Part shown: positions 43,363 through 52,353 of the stretch, one piece after another
Layout: each line of letters opens with the position of its first letter
Position numbering within the stretch: the stretch's first letter is position 1
DNA from: Natrinema amylolyticus_A
Lineage (GTDB): Archaea > Halobacteriota > Halobacteria > Halobacteriales > Natrialbaceae
DNA length: 64,000 bases
Direction of reading: 5' to 3'
Assembly: GCF_042678045.1 (NCBI RefSeq)
Contig: NZ_JBHUDI010000003.1
Coordinates: 62,001-126,000 of the forward strand
Notes under the pieces: generated by a model
The model's input: the letters and a program-made list of their open reading frames with translations, nothing else
The model's database searches: none
What the model was told of the DNA's origin: nothing
Translations under genes and position numbers: made by a program

Positions 43363-44686
43363 TAGAGGTGGTGATGAACGCCCTTCCAGGTTCGCCCCTG
43401 GAACTCGTCAGCACCGAGGTTTTGCTTGACATCTCTGTGGAACTGCTCTACGCACCAGCGGAGTTGTGCCCAAGACACTAATTCCTCCAGTGACGCCTCG
43501 TCGACGCCTCAGCATATCCATGCTCTGAGTACACTGTTTTCTTCGTCCTCGTCATCGTTCTTCTCGTTCTTCAGGAGCAACCAGCCTGTTTCATCGCTCA
43601 CCCACCCTGTATCCCGACATTTTACCTCTCGAACTCGTGTTCGATAGAATTCACTGGAGAGGGGTTCTTTGGTCCCTTCATTCCACGTAATCTCGGTCCA
43701 AGCGTCGTCGCCGAGTGCCTCGGCGACTTCCGCTGGCATCTCCGACGTCACGTCTTCAGGATGAGCAGCGTGCTTCCGATTGGGATGCGCGTCTGGATGG
43801 ATAAGGTCGGTGTCCTCAGGAACGGTCCGGAACTCCGTCGGCGACACTTCCAAGACATATGGCTCAGAAATCGCCCGGAGTTTCAGACGGAAACTCCGGG
43901 CTTCGCCGAAGAATCTGTCAGCAACGACACAGCCGTGATCGATCTCGGTTGAGACTGCCTGTTCGACGAGTTCCAAGGCTAGCTCAGGCTTCGACTGGTG
44001 TTTAATGTCGGCGAGGACAGCTGTGTTTTTCTGCCACTGAGCGTAGCGTTCTCGTTCTTGCTGGCTCTCGTAGTCTGCATCGTCGTCGCCAGTCCACTTT
44101 TGGGACAGGAACAATCGCATCCCCAGTGGCCAGGTAAGTTGGTCAGCATTCTGCCGCTCGCCGGGTCTGGCGAGCGTGCAGTTGACCGTCACCTGGCAGT
44201 TGTCAAGTTTTCCAGTCACACCACACCACTGACGAGCGACGCCAACACTGTCCTTTCCCGTCTTCGGGATGCCCATACCATCGACGATCAGTGCAGCTTC
44301 GTGCCCTTGGATCGCTTCGGGAACGCGTTCCCGAAGCTCAGCCTCGACGCGTTCGTGTTCCCATGGACTCTCACGGACAAACCGTTCGAGCCGTTCCTGA
44401 TCGGTGTGCATTTTCTTGGCGATGTCGGTGATGGTGTTGGTACTTCCGGGGCGCAGCAGGCCCCGGAAGTACCGGCCTGCGTTCAGCCATGTCCGTTCGT
44501 TTTTCGGCCATGTCGATCCATCTATCCGAGTCGTGAATGCTGAACGGTAGCCACTGAGAAACTGTAGTCCTTCGGCCTGACTGCGTGTCACGTTGTTCAT
44601 CATACCTCATCTAAGGCGTTCTGTGACCGAAAACCAACTGTCGAAGCTAAACCTCGGAAGTACAGTTATGACACCCTCAACTTATC

Positions 44687-44814
44687 TGCTACCCAGTTCT
44701 TCCCTTCTGGGATGTACTGTATCCCGAATTACTCGAACATATCGGCCAACCATCGGGCGCGGTCCCGAAGTTCACGGAGGTGTTGCTCGTTCGTATTCCA
44801 GTTACCTATACCAT
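44687..44814 (-). pseudogene. 3' scrap of an unidentified gene
   Basis: The minus-strand frame NTNEQHLRELRDRARWLADM FE ends at 44729. It looks like a true protein C-terminus but is fused upstream to the truncated IS1595 sequence. It is a remnant of whatever gene stood here before the IS insertions. Confidence 0.35.
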
Positions 44815-45164
44815 TGTTGAACCGGATGTAGGTGTAGACGGCGAGAAACCACTTTCTGAGTGCCACCGCCGAGTGTTCGAAGACAGTGCCGGTCCGGTCG
44901 TTGAACATGCGGTCGCAATTCTTACAGCGATACCGCTGAAACACTCGATAGCTGCCGTACCGAATCACAGATTCGGCACAGCAGCGGGGGCAATAGACGG
45001 CGTTACGCCAGCAGACCTGTGCCAGCAGGTTCGCGGCCCGACGCTCCGAGACGAACGTCTTGATTGGGAACATCGTTCGTCGGGTGACGCGGTCGCGTCA
45101 CCCTTGCCCTCTATGACTTCCAGCAACTGCTGAGAACAGACTAACAATCCTCTATTCAAGAGCG
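44815..45164 (-). mobile_element. truncated IS1595-family copy (N-terminal part of transposase and right end)
   Basis: From TGTTGAACCGG (44815) to the end CAAGAGCG (45164) it is almost identical to 37729-38078, including the zinc-ribbon part of the transposase (MFPIKTFVSERRAANLLAQV, CPRCCAESVIRYG). The catalytic part and left end are missing. The two near-identical copies lie in the same orientation 7.1 kb apart. Confidence 0.85.
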
Positions 45165-45223
45165 CCTCTAGAAATAAAATAAGCTCCTGTCAGTTTGCCA
45201 TTTCCAATTTCTGCTGCCAAACT

Positions 45224-45931
45224 TCAGGGTTTCTTCTTCGCAACTAGAAGGCAATTCAATGGGAAATACTCAGAATTGCCAGTAAATTTGTCTATTAACA
45301 CTAATAATTTCTGCATAGTATTATTTATCTTGAGAGTTATCGTTGACGCCACAGGAAGATGATAAGTCGCGCCCAGTAGGAACGTCGCTAAAGAGTAACC
45401 AAGAAAACTAAATAACCCACCTACAGGATCCACTCGGACAACTTCAAAGCCAACATCTTCGGCCAGTCTTCGGATACCGTGTGGGGTGTACCGATTGTAA
45501 TCGTGAGGTTCGTTGTGTAGATACGCTAAGTGGGGCACCGTCACAACGGCTGTGCCGTTGGACTTCAACACTCGATGGATCTCCGCCATCGCTTCATCAG
45601 GGTTCGGCACGTGCTCTAACACGTTCCTGCAGAACACCGTATCGTATGTACCGGACCCGAGATCCATATCCTGAATATCTTGTTGATAGTCCAGATCTGG
45701 ATTGTCAATGATATCCAGACTTTCATAATCTGTACAGTGTTCTTCGACTACCGGTTTATAAAGTAGGTCGCCTGCCCCGGCGTCGAGTAGTTTTCCTTCC
45801 GCGTGTTGATCTAAAGCAGTCTGAATAGCCGGGAGGAGAGTCAGACTGGAGGCAGACGTTTGCCAATACTTCCGGCCCAGTTCAGATTGCATATCGCTAA
45901 TGTTCTGTTGGATAGTTTCTTTTAGACCCAT
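45224..45931 (-). CDS. class I SAM-dependent methyltransferase
   Basis: 235 residues: the SAM-binding GKLLDAGAGDLLYKPVVEEH (motif I), LDIIDNPDLDYQQDIQDMDL and TYDTVFCRNVLEHVPNPDEA MAEIHRVLKSNGTAVVTVPH (motifs II-III), the pattern of Methyltransf_11. The stop codon of the upstream GT4 gene overlaps its start (TAATG at 45929-45933). Such enzymes in glycan clusters often methylate a sugar hydroxyl or carboxyl, as AglP methylates hexuronic acid in Haloferax; whether this one does so is inference. The C-terminal part contains a hydrophobic stretch (LFSFLGYSLATFLLG). Confidence 0.83.
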   Translation of the reverse strand: MGLKETIQQNISDMQSELGRKYWQTSASSLTLLPAIQTALDQHAEGKLLDAGAGDLLYKPVVEEHCTDYESLDIIDNPDLDYQQDIQDMDLGSGTYDTVFCRNVLEHVPNPDEAMAEIHRVLKSNGTAVVTVPHLAYLHNEPHDYNRYTPHGIRRLAEDVGFEVVRVDPVGGLFSFLGYSLATFLLGATYHLPVASTITLKINNTMQKLLVLIDKFTGNSEYFPLNCLLVAKKKP

Positions 45932-47025
45932 TATATCTCCCTGTATTTTGCCTTGTAACGATCTGCCACTTTGCCCCAACTCATTTTTTCTACTATCTGT
46001 CGGGACTCATTGCCTGCAGCACGAATCGACTCCTTATCGTATCTACTGATTGCCTCTGAGATTGCATCCGGGTCCTCTGGAGGCACGACCATTCCATTAC
46101 CATGAATCAACTCTTCCGTGCCGCCCGTGTTGGTCGTGATTATCGGTAAACCGGCAGCCATCGCTTCTAATACAGTGTTGCTCATACCTTCGTTTTTCGA
46201 TGGTAGGACAAACAAGTCTGCCGTTTCATAGTATTCGTTGATTTCATCGTGCGGAATGTAGCCTGTAAAAGTTATACGTTCTTCAATGCCGAGATCCACG
46301 GCAAGGTCTTGCAATGCCTCTGCTTGTTCTCCATCTCCTACGATCGTCAACTTGACGTCGAGATCATCAACAGCCTTGATCAAGTCGTCGACTCCTTTCC
46401 TTTCGATCAATCGGGAGACACACAGTATATGTAACGTGTCTCTATTATGGTACTCCGGGTTGAATTCGTCGACAGAAACACCATTGGGGATCACATCAAT
46501 CAGTACATCTGAAGTTTCCAACGCCAGCTCACGGAGTCCCTGCGAATTAGCAATCACCGACTCCGCGTCCTGCCACACTTTTCGAATCAACGGCTTCAAC
46601 ACAACGTATTGCCACGAGAATCGCTCGTTGTAACCCGGGACATCACTTCCACGAAGGGCTACAATGTATGGTATTCCGAGGAGGTTTGCAATGATTCCCG
46701 AGGGTACGCCGAACCAGGCATGAACAAGGTCGTAGTTCGTGTGCCTAATCAACTCACGGGATTTCTGATATGCTTTCCAGCTGTAACGGAGAATCTCTGC
46801 TTGAGTCCAATAATGAATAGCATTTTTGTTAACATTGAGCCGATACAGAGTGATATTCTCCGCGATCGACCTCTCTTGATACTCTCCCTGAGAGGAGGTC
46901 ACAAGATCAATTACAATATCATCTTGATCTGCGAATTCATCTAGGAGATATTTATTAGCGTTTGCTGCACCACCTCCAAGAGGTGGGTACTCGTAGTTTA
47001 ACATCAAAATCTGCTTCCGGGTCAC
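45931..47025 (-). CDS. GT4-family glycosyltransferase
   Basis: A 364-residue GT-B enzyme: the N-terminal MLNYEYPPLGGGAANANKYL with the glycine-rich loop, DLVHAWFGVPSGIIA, the donor domain LHILCVSRLIERKGVDDLIK, and ADLFVLPSKNEGMSNTVLEA MAAGLPIITTNTGGTEELI with the E-x7-E motif. It is translationally coupled to the methyltransferase. Moderately AT-rich. The sugar is unknown. Confidence 0.87.
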   Translation of the reverse strand: MTRKQILMLNYEYPPLGGGAANANKYLLDEFADQDDIVIDLVTSSQGEYQERSIAENITLYRLNVNKNAIHYWTQAEILRYSWKAYQKSRELIRHTNYDLVHAWFGVPSGIIANLLGIPYIVALRGSDVPGYNERFSWQYVVLKPLIRKVWQDAESVIANSQGLRELALETSDVLIDVIPNGVSVDEFNPEYHNRDTLHILCVSRLIERKGVDDLIKAVDDLDVKLTIVGDGEQAEALQDLAVDLGIEERITFTGYIPHDEINEYYETADLFVLPSKNEGMSNTVLEAMAAGLPIITTNTGGTEELIHGNGMVVPPEDPDAISEAISRYDKESIRAAGNESRQIVEKMSWGKVADRYKAKYREI

Positions 47026-47122
47026 TTCACTGTCTAAGTTGTGGTACCTATAATAGGTTTTATTATCTTTATTTCGTGGTAGTCCAAAACCTATTTATAG
47101 TAGCCACTGATGGTGTGGACCA

Positions 47123-49063
47123 ATGGGAAACAGAACTGGTCTCAACTTTGATTTTCCAAGACCAGCACAATGGAAAAGGCCTCCTAATATTATATTGATA
47201 ATAGCTGTTGGAATTCTCGCTAGACTTCTTATATTTGATATAGCATCCGTAAATGCCGATACTGGACTATATCTCTATGACGCCCAGCGCTTTTTGGAAG
47301 GGGGTATTCCGATCGCTGATTTCCCTTCCCGTTCACCGTTCTTTCATGCGATACTGTCATCTATATTATTAACTGAAATCGACCCAATAGTTACGACTAG
47401 GTTGGCGATGATATCTATCTCCGCCATGAGTGGCTTCGGTGTCTACAAAATAGTTGACTTTCTATCTGGCCAAAAACCGGCTGAATTCGCTACTATACTC
47501 TATCTGTTAACTCCACTTCCCCTATTTTGGAGTTTATGGCTAAAGACCGAGCCTGCACTAGTTCTTCTAACCATAATGGTTTCTTACATATATGTTTCTA
47601 GATTCACTGAAGAGCGTGTCCGACTTATTTATCTCTTCCTAGTTGGGATCCTTCTAGGATCTGGTTACCTGATCCGACGATCTGCTATTTTCTACGCTGT
47701 GTTAATTGGACTTCATTTCTTATACTACCGTACCGTCAAGAGAGACGAGCATATACTGAAAGAGATTCCCGCAGTGGTGGTGCTTGCAAGTAGCATGCTC
47801 ACTACAATTCTGGGGGGTTACGTAATTATTTCTAGGGGTGATTTGAGTGCTACTGCTGAACTAGCCACATATCATTTGTTTGGTCTCATGCCGTTATCAC
47901 CAGGACCGCTGACTAGTAACCTTGTACCATATTATATATTGATATCTGTTCTCGCAATCCTTGTTTCATCATATATACATTCCAGTGATACATACTACTC
48001 GTTGTTTCCAAGCAATATGATCAGCCCAATAAATCAGGTGATTATCGGGGTGGCATCCATTGGAATCATTTCTCTCCTACTCATCACTCCAGAGTTCTCT
48101 TACCAGTCTATCAAGTCAGATATGCAGGAAGACTTCATATTAGGAATTATATATTTATCTTTACCAATATTCCTTATATTTATGGTTTATTTATTTACCT
48201 ATATTAGATCATCTAATATTAATAAACACGCTAGTGTGCTGGCTTATCTGACTCTAACCGGGATAATGATACAGTTTCTAAAAGGCATATATACTCCATC
48301 ATACCCGCTCACGGGATATCAAGGACGGGAGGTGTTAGTGGGTGTGATATCGATTCTATTCATAACAGCGATATTGGTGACAATGTTCCTTCCAGATATA
48401 AACTTGAATATCTTTCAGGAGGAAAATAGTTCTTTCTTGATAATTCTTCCTGTTGGCATATCTGCCATGTACATATTTAGAGATGACCCAATGCTCATTA
48501 CATATTCTCAGGAGATACTTCCATACCTATCAATAATCAGTGGGATCGCAGTGGGTCAACTTAGAGAAGCCACCTCGAGGTTTGCGTTTCATGGAATTGC
48601 GTTCATATTAGCCTTGTCCGCAGTTGTAGGTGTATTAGCAGCTCCGGTCATGATTTCAAATATGGGAGGTACCGTTCAACCATATGACTCAGATCGAGGA
48701 TCCATTAGCAATGTGCAAGCGGTCGGTGATCTTGTTGAGAAGAAGACTTCTGAAAATGATCTGGTCTTCACTGCTCAGCCGCTATATGCGATACAAGCAG
48801 ACCGTGAAAATGTCCAAGACTTCTCACGAGAGTGGGGAGACTATCGCAATGGAGAAGGGCAGCAAGTAATGACTAATAAAATAGTCGATTCTATGGAAAA
48901 GGGAGAGGTGGTTCTTGTCATCAAGGAGCGCCGTACGGAAATGGTTATGAAACCGTCTGACGAGATTCGAACTACCTTTGAGAGCCACTACTGTCGAATA
49001 GATAATGATAGATTAGAGCTTTCAAAAGCCCAAATTTATATTCACAAGGATTATGGTTGTTAG
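47123..49063 (+). CDS. GT-C fold (PMT/ArnT-like) membrane glycosyltransferase
   Basis: A 646-residue protein with a short cytoplasmic N-terminus, about 12-13 membrane helices and a C-terminal soluble part of about 110 residues. The first extracytoplasmic loop has VNADTGLYLYDAQRFLEGGI with an acidic pair (NADTGLY...D) in the place of the GT-C DxD/E active site, and DFPSRSPFFHAILS. These enzymes use polyprenyl-phosphate sugars on the outer face; the DPM1-like enzyme at 30945 could provide the donor (inference). Very AT-rich for a haloarchaeal gene. It is followed immediately by the DUF616 gene. Confidence 0.78.
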   Translation: MGNRTGLNFDFPRPAQWKRPPNIILIIAVGILARLLIFDIASVNADTGLYLYDAQRFLEGGIPIADFPSRSPFFHAILSSILLTEIDPIVTTRLAMISISAMSGFGVYKIVDFLSGQKPAEFATILYLLTPLPLFWSLWLKTEPALVLLTIMVSYIYVSRFTEERVRLIYLFLVGILLGSGYLIRRSAIFYAVLIGLHFLYYRTVKRDEHILKEIPAVVVLASSMLTTILGGYVIISRGDLSATAELATYHLFGLMPLSPGPLTSNLVPYYILISVLAILVSSYIHSSDTYYSLFPSNMISPINQVIIGVASIGIISLLLITPEFSYQSIKSDMQEDFILGIIYLSLPIFLIFMVYLFTYIRSSNINKHASVLAYLTLTGIMIQFLKGIYTPSYPLTGYQGREVLVGVISILFITAILVTMFLPDINLNIFQEENSSFLIILPVGISAMYIFRDDPMLITYSQEILPYLSIISGIAVGQLREATSRFAFHGIAFILALSAVVGVLAAPVMISNMGGTVQPYDSDRGSISNVQAVGDLVEKKTSENDLVFTAQPLYAIQADRENVQDFSREWGDYRNGEGQQVMTNKIVDSMEKGEVVLVIKERRTEMVMKPSDEIRTTFESHYCRIDNDRLELSKAQIYIHKDYGC

Positions 49064-49065
49064 TA

Positions 49066-49941
49066 ATGCCTGAATCAAAGCACATTGCGGTATATACTGC
49101 TGTTTTCGGAGATTACGATGTAGTTCTCCCACCCCTGGTAAATGAGGATAGAATAGACTACATCTGTTTCACTGATAATCCAAGCAAAATACCGTCCCCG
49201 TGGGAAGTGCGTGAGATATCTGTTGATGATTTGTCGCCAAAGCTAACTAGTGGGAAAGTGAAAGTGCTCCCTCACAAATATCTACCGGAATATGAGCGGA
49301 GTATCTGGATTGACGCCAACATAGCTATTAGTGATCAGATCGCTCCTCTTGCTGACGAAGTCTTGCAAGGTGCTGATTTAGCTGTTCCCCAGCATCCACT
49401 CCGGGATTGTATCTATGAGGAAGCAGAAGTATGCGTTGACCAGAAGCTTATCGAGCCGGATATTACGGAACAAAAAATGGATAAATACCGCGAAATCGGC
49501 TTCCCTCAAAATTTTGGCCTTAGTGAAACTCGTATATTGATTCGAGATCACCAAGACCCACAGGTCGTAGAGACTATGAGAACTTGGTGGAAGGAGTACA
49601 AAGAAGGCCCGGAGCGCGATCAGCTAAGTTTTGACTACTCACTCTGGGAATGTGACCCACAATATTATCGCTTACCGGCAGATACTTCAACCAACTCTAA
49701 GCATTTCGAGTACTCCAATCATAAAAAATGTATGATGTTTGAGAATACATATGAATATCTGCTGCGGGTAAAATGGAAAAAAAGAGGATCACTCCCGCAT
49801 GTATTCTATGTGGCCATCTATATCTTATATTTACTATTTGAACTATTTATCAGGGCAATAAACACCATTAGGAACGAAGGGGTTGACAGCCTAAGGAAAA
49901 AAATCATTCGAAAAATTAATAAAACAGAATTCTTTCAGTGA
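49066..49941 (+). CDS. DUF616 (TOD1/MUCI70-like) putative glycosyltransferase
   Basis: 291 residues with the DUF616 pattern: IAVYTAVFGDYDVVLPPLVN, YICFTDNP, KVLPHKYLPEYERSIWIDAN, then PQHPLRDCIYEEAEVC and the DQLSFDYSLWECD region. The DxN/DxD-like WIDAN is the probable metal site of a GT-A fold. Family members in plants act on pectin. It begins two bases after the GT-C gene's stop; a TTG nine bases upstream is less likely as start. Its end overlaps the convergent GT4 gene by seven bases. Confidence 0.8.
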   Translation: MPESKHIAVYTAVFGDYDVVLPPLVNEDRIDYICFTDNPSKIPSPWEVREISVDDLSPKLTSGKVKVLPHKYLPEYERSIWIDANIAISDQIAPLADEVLQGADLAVPQHPLRDCIYEEAEVCVDQKLIEPDITEQKMDKYREIGFPQNFGLSETRILIRDHQDPQVVETMRTWWKEYKEGPERDQLSFDYSLWECDPQYYRLPADTSTNSKHFEYSNHKKCMMFENTYEYLLRVKWKKRGSLPHVFYVAIYILYLLFELFIRAINTIRNEGVDSLRKKIIRKINKTEFFQ

Positions 49942-51074
49942 TCTGCAACCTCTTCTACTAGAGCCGCTAATTTAGGAGAAAATCTCTGATAGCTATAGTT
50001 TCTAACACATTGGACCCGGGCTTTTGATCCCAATTCATCCCTTTCATTAGGATCATTAGCTAAGTCCTCAATCTTGTTAGCCAGCTCGCCTGGTGAATCA
50101 GGACTCACGATGACTCCACAATCTTCTAGAACCCTAGGGAGATCAGAAACCTCAGTCGCAATTATGGGTTTCCCCATTGACATTGCGTCGAAGACCTTGG
50201 CTGGCATTTGTCCTCTTGTACTTGATGTCTGCTTTTGAGGGATAACGAACAGATCCGAAGCTGCAATCCACTTTGGTAGCTGTGTGAACGGCTGTTGAGA
50301 ATAGAATACCACTCTGTCATCGGACATAGATTTTAGTTTTCTAACATATCTCGATTCGTGGACACCGACAATAAGAAGTAAGATATCGTCTCGTTCTATC
50401 GATTGTACTGCTTCAACCAAATCGCTAACACCTTTATGCGGACGAGGAGTTCCGCTGAAAAGGACTATAAATTTATCCTCTGGAATACCTAATTCATTCC
50501 TTGCCTTCTTGCTATCGTAGTTATCTGGATTGAAAAAGTCCGTATTTCTAACATGAGGGACATATGTCCCTCCGAATTTTTCTTTCAAGAAAAAATTGGA
50601 AACAGTAATTTCGTCTGCCCAGACAGATGCCTTTTCCATCATTCTCATATATCCGAGAGAGTTCAGATTAACCAACATTGGGATAGACTTTAAATATGAC
50701 AAATACTTTCTCATCCCATCTCCAGATTTGAAGCCAGACTCCCAATCATCTATATCCAGAATTATCGGCTTATCTTTTTCTATTGAATTCAATAATCCAT
50801 ATCCGTAACTTAGCATACGGGGCTTTACTGCGTAGACTACGTCTCCAGAAATTTTTCTAGATATTGATTGATAATGTAGGGGAAAATCTAAAATTGAGGA
50901 TCTCATATCCACAGACTGGTATTCATACTCGTCCCGAACTGGTTTCCAGATGTTTTGGCGAGTCTTGGGACCCACAATCTCGATTTCGTAGTGAGGTTCT
51001 AGCAGTTGAGCCAGTAAATAGGATCGCCCAAGCGAATTATCGGAGAGATCAGGGGTGAGGATCGTAATTTTCAT
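49935..51074 (-). CDS. GT4-family glycosyltransferase
   Basis: A 379-residue GT-B enzyme: MKITILTPDLSDNSLGRSYL at the N-terminus, KPIILDIDDWESGFKSG in the acceptor domain, and the donor-site block DLFVIPQKQTSSTRGQMPAK VFDAMSMGKPIIATEVSDLP RVLED. The LDIDDWE motif parallels LDSDDWE of the GT4 at 31987, suggesting a common subfamily despite very different base composition. The sugar is unknown. Confidence 0.86.
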   Translation of the reverse strand: MKITILTPDLSDNSLGRSYLLAQLLEPHYEIEIVGPKTRQNIWKPVRDEYEYQSVDMRSSILDFPLHYQSISRKISGDVVYAVKPRMLSYGYGLLNSIEKDKPIILDIDDWESGFKSGDGMRKYLSYLKSIPMLVNLNSLGYMRMMEKASVWADEITVSNFFLKEKFGGTYVPHVRNTDFFNPDNYDSKKARNELGIPEDKFIVLFSGTPRPHKGVSDLVEAVQSIERDDILLLIVGVHESRYVRKLKSMSDDRVVFYSQQPFTQLPKWIAASDLFVIPQKQTSSTRGQMPAKVFDAMSMGKPIIATEVSDLPRVLEDCGVIVSPDSPGELANKIEDLANDPNERDELGSKARVQCVRNYSYQRFSPKLAALVEEVADH

Positions 51075-51202
51075 TCTACTATCTACTACTATGCGTAGAC
51101 AATATGTTTTACGAAGAGTAAAAGTATCTTTCTACAGCAGCCTTCTCAAGTCGCTTTCTTGAACCGTGGAGGTTATATTGCTCACTAATCGAAACTGATT
51201 CC

Positions 51203-51970
51203 ATGAATGACCGCCCCGCCTTCAGTATTATATGCGTTTATAATGACCGAGAGACGCTCGATGAATTCCTAGATACTGGGTTGAAAAATCAAACATGCAG
51301 GAATTTTGAAAAGATATACATTGATAATCGAGATTCAACATATGAATCAGCCTCAGAAGCCTTAAATGAAGGGGCATTCAAAGCGAGTGGAAAATACTTA
51401 GTATTTATTCACCAAGATGTGAGGCTCACACCTAGATACCTATCATATTCCCTATCATACCTAGATGAGATTGACAATCTAGGTGTTGCAGGCGCAGCTG
51501 GCGTACGCAGCACAGGGAATTGTCGATCTGAGGGCGTGAATTTGATACATCATGGTCAAGAAAGGAAAAAGTGGGAGCGTGGTACACATATTGAATCTCC
51601 TAAAGAAGTTGATTCTCTCGATGAGCTAATCTTGATCGTTCCAAAAAAAGTATTCGAAGAAGAAAGGTTTTCAACATCTGTTTGTAAGGGTTGGCACCTA
51701 TATGGGGTGGAGTACTCGATCCGGATGAAAAAATCCGGGAAAAAAGTGGTGGTACTTCCATTAGACTTGTGGCACTATTCCGATGGAGGTTGGCGCGATG
51801 TGCGACATGACCTTACGCTACTTCGGATAATACACCAGTACCCAGATCTGCAGTGTATTCACACTACTGGCGGTTCATGGCCAGCAGCAAGATGGTATGT
51901 GGCATTACGCATCTTACGCAAAACTCTTGCAGGGTCGCTCTTTAAGTGGCCGCAGAGATTAGCTGATTAA
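51203..51970 (+). CDS. GT2-like glycosyltransferase (rhamnosyltransferase/GtrB-like group)
   Basis: 255 residues: FSIICVYNDRETLDEFLDTG at the N-terminus, SGKYLVFIHQDVRLTPRYLS with HQDV in place of the DxD motif, GVAGAAGVRSTGNCRSEGVN and WHLYGVEYSIRMKKSGKKVV VLPLDLWHYSDGGW. This is the glycosyltransferase-like family 2 (Glyco_tranf_2_5) pattern, with HQDV as the metal site. No membrane anchor. AT-rich. Function in the local glycan is inferred from context. Confidence 0.78.
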   Translation: MNDRPAFSIICVYNDRETLDEFLDTGLKNQTCRNFEKIYIDNRDSTYESASEALNEGAFKASGKYLVFIHQDVRLTPRYLSYSLSYLDEIDNLGVAGAAGVRSTGNCRSEGVNLIHHGQERKKWERGTHIESPKEVDSLDELILIVPKKVFEEERFSTSVCKGWHLYGVEYSIRMKKSGKKVVVLPLDLWHYSDGGWRDVRHDLTLLRIIHQYPDLQCIHTTGGSWPAARWYVALRILRKTLAGSLFKWPQRLAD

Positions 51971-52353
51971 ACACCGAGAAGATCCATTAATTAGCAGAGC
52001 GGTCAGTTCCTGACAAGGAGCTAAAGTATATGTCCAGACAGTTTATGAATGAATACCTGCTCAGAATCAGGACATCAGCTATTAACGGCGTTCTGGTGAG
52101 TGGGTGCGGTTCCTCGATCATCATCCCCTGGTAGTTAGGACATTCCTGCCCAGACGCTTATGAGTCACAATCATTGAATACATCAGGAACACACGGGAAG
52201 AAGGATAATCGTGGAATCACGCGTCCACGAGGAGTCACCATCTGAATTGGTCGCTGAGAAATTGGAGTCTCTCATATGAAATAGTGGCCGAAATCCAGCA
52301 GAAGGAGATTCGTAAGCAGAATGATATAGGGAGGAAGATATCCCTTTATATCA
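51971..52353. other. intergenic stretch, possibly with a decayed gene end
   Basis: No complete gene. A plus-strand frame ESRVHEESPSELVAEKLESL I followed by TGA (about 52213-52279) has protein-like composition and may be a 3' relic. The left part has no feature I can name. Confidence 0.3.

Larger units (their letters stand above)
42002..44603 (-). pseudogene. IS701-type transposase, interrupted by an internal stop and an IS630 element
   Basis: The N-terminal part starts MNNVTRSQAEGLQFLSGYRS and includes AALIVDGMGIPKTGKDSVGV (first Asp) and GCVVADRFFGEARSFRLKLR (second Asp). A TGA replaces Trp at SVLRAWIC*; the frame continues GVDEASLEELVSWAQLRWCV EQFHRDVKQNLGADEFQGRT with the catalytic Glu (VEQFHRD). 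At KGVHHHL the IS630 element (42211-43362) intervenes, and the end resumes AVVMLAHAFVVRRRLETGTN and stops at QSYSPW. Length would be about 480 residues. Confidence 0.85.
40720..44678 (-). mobile_element. IS701-type element with 8-bp target duplication and two nested insertions
   Basis: The right end (44647-44678, minus strand) reads GAGGGTGTCATAACTGTACT TCCGAGGTTTAG. The left end starts GAGGGTGTCAT at 40720, is interrupted by an IS5-like element, and resumes CTGTACTTCCGAGGTTTA at 41773. AACTTATC flanks both outer ends directly (40712-40719, 44679-44686). Without the nested elements (40729-41772 and 42211-43364) the unit is about 1.76 kb. Its transposase is the broken gene at 42002-44603. Confidence 0.85.
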
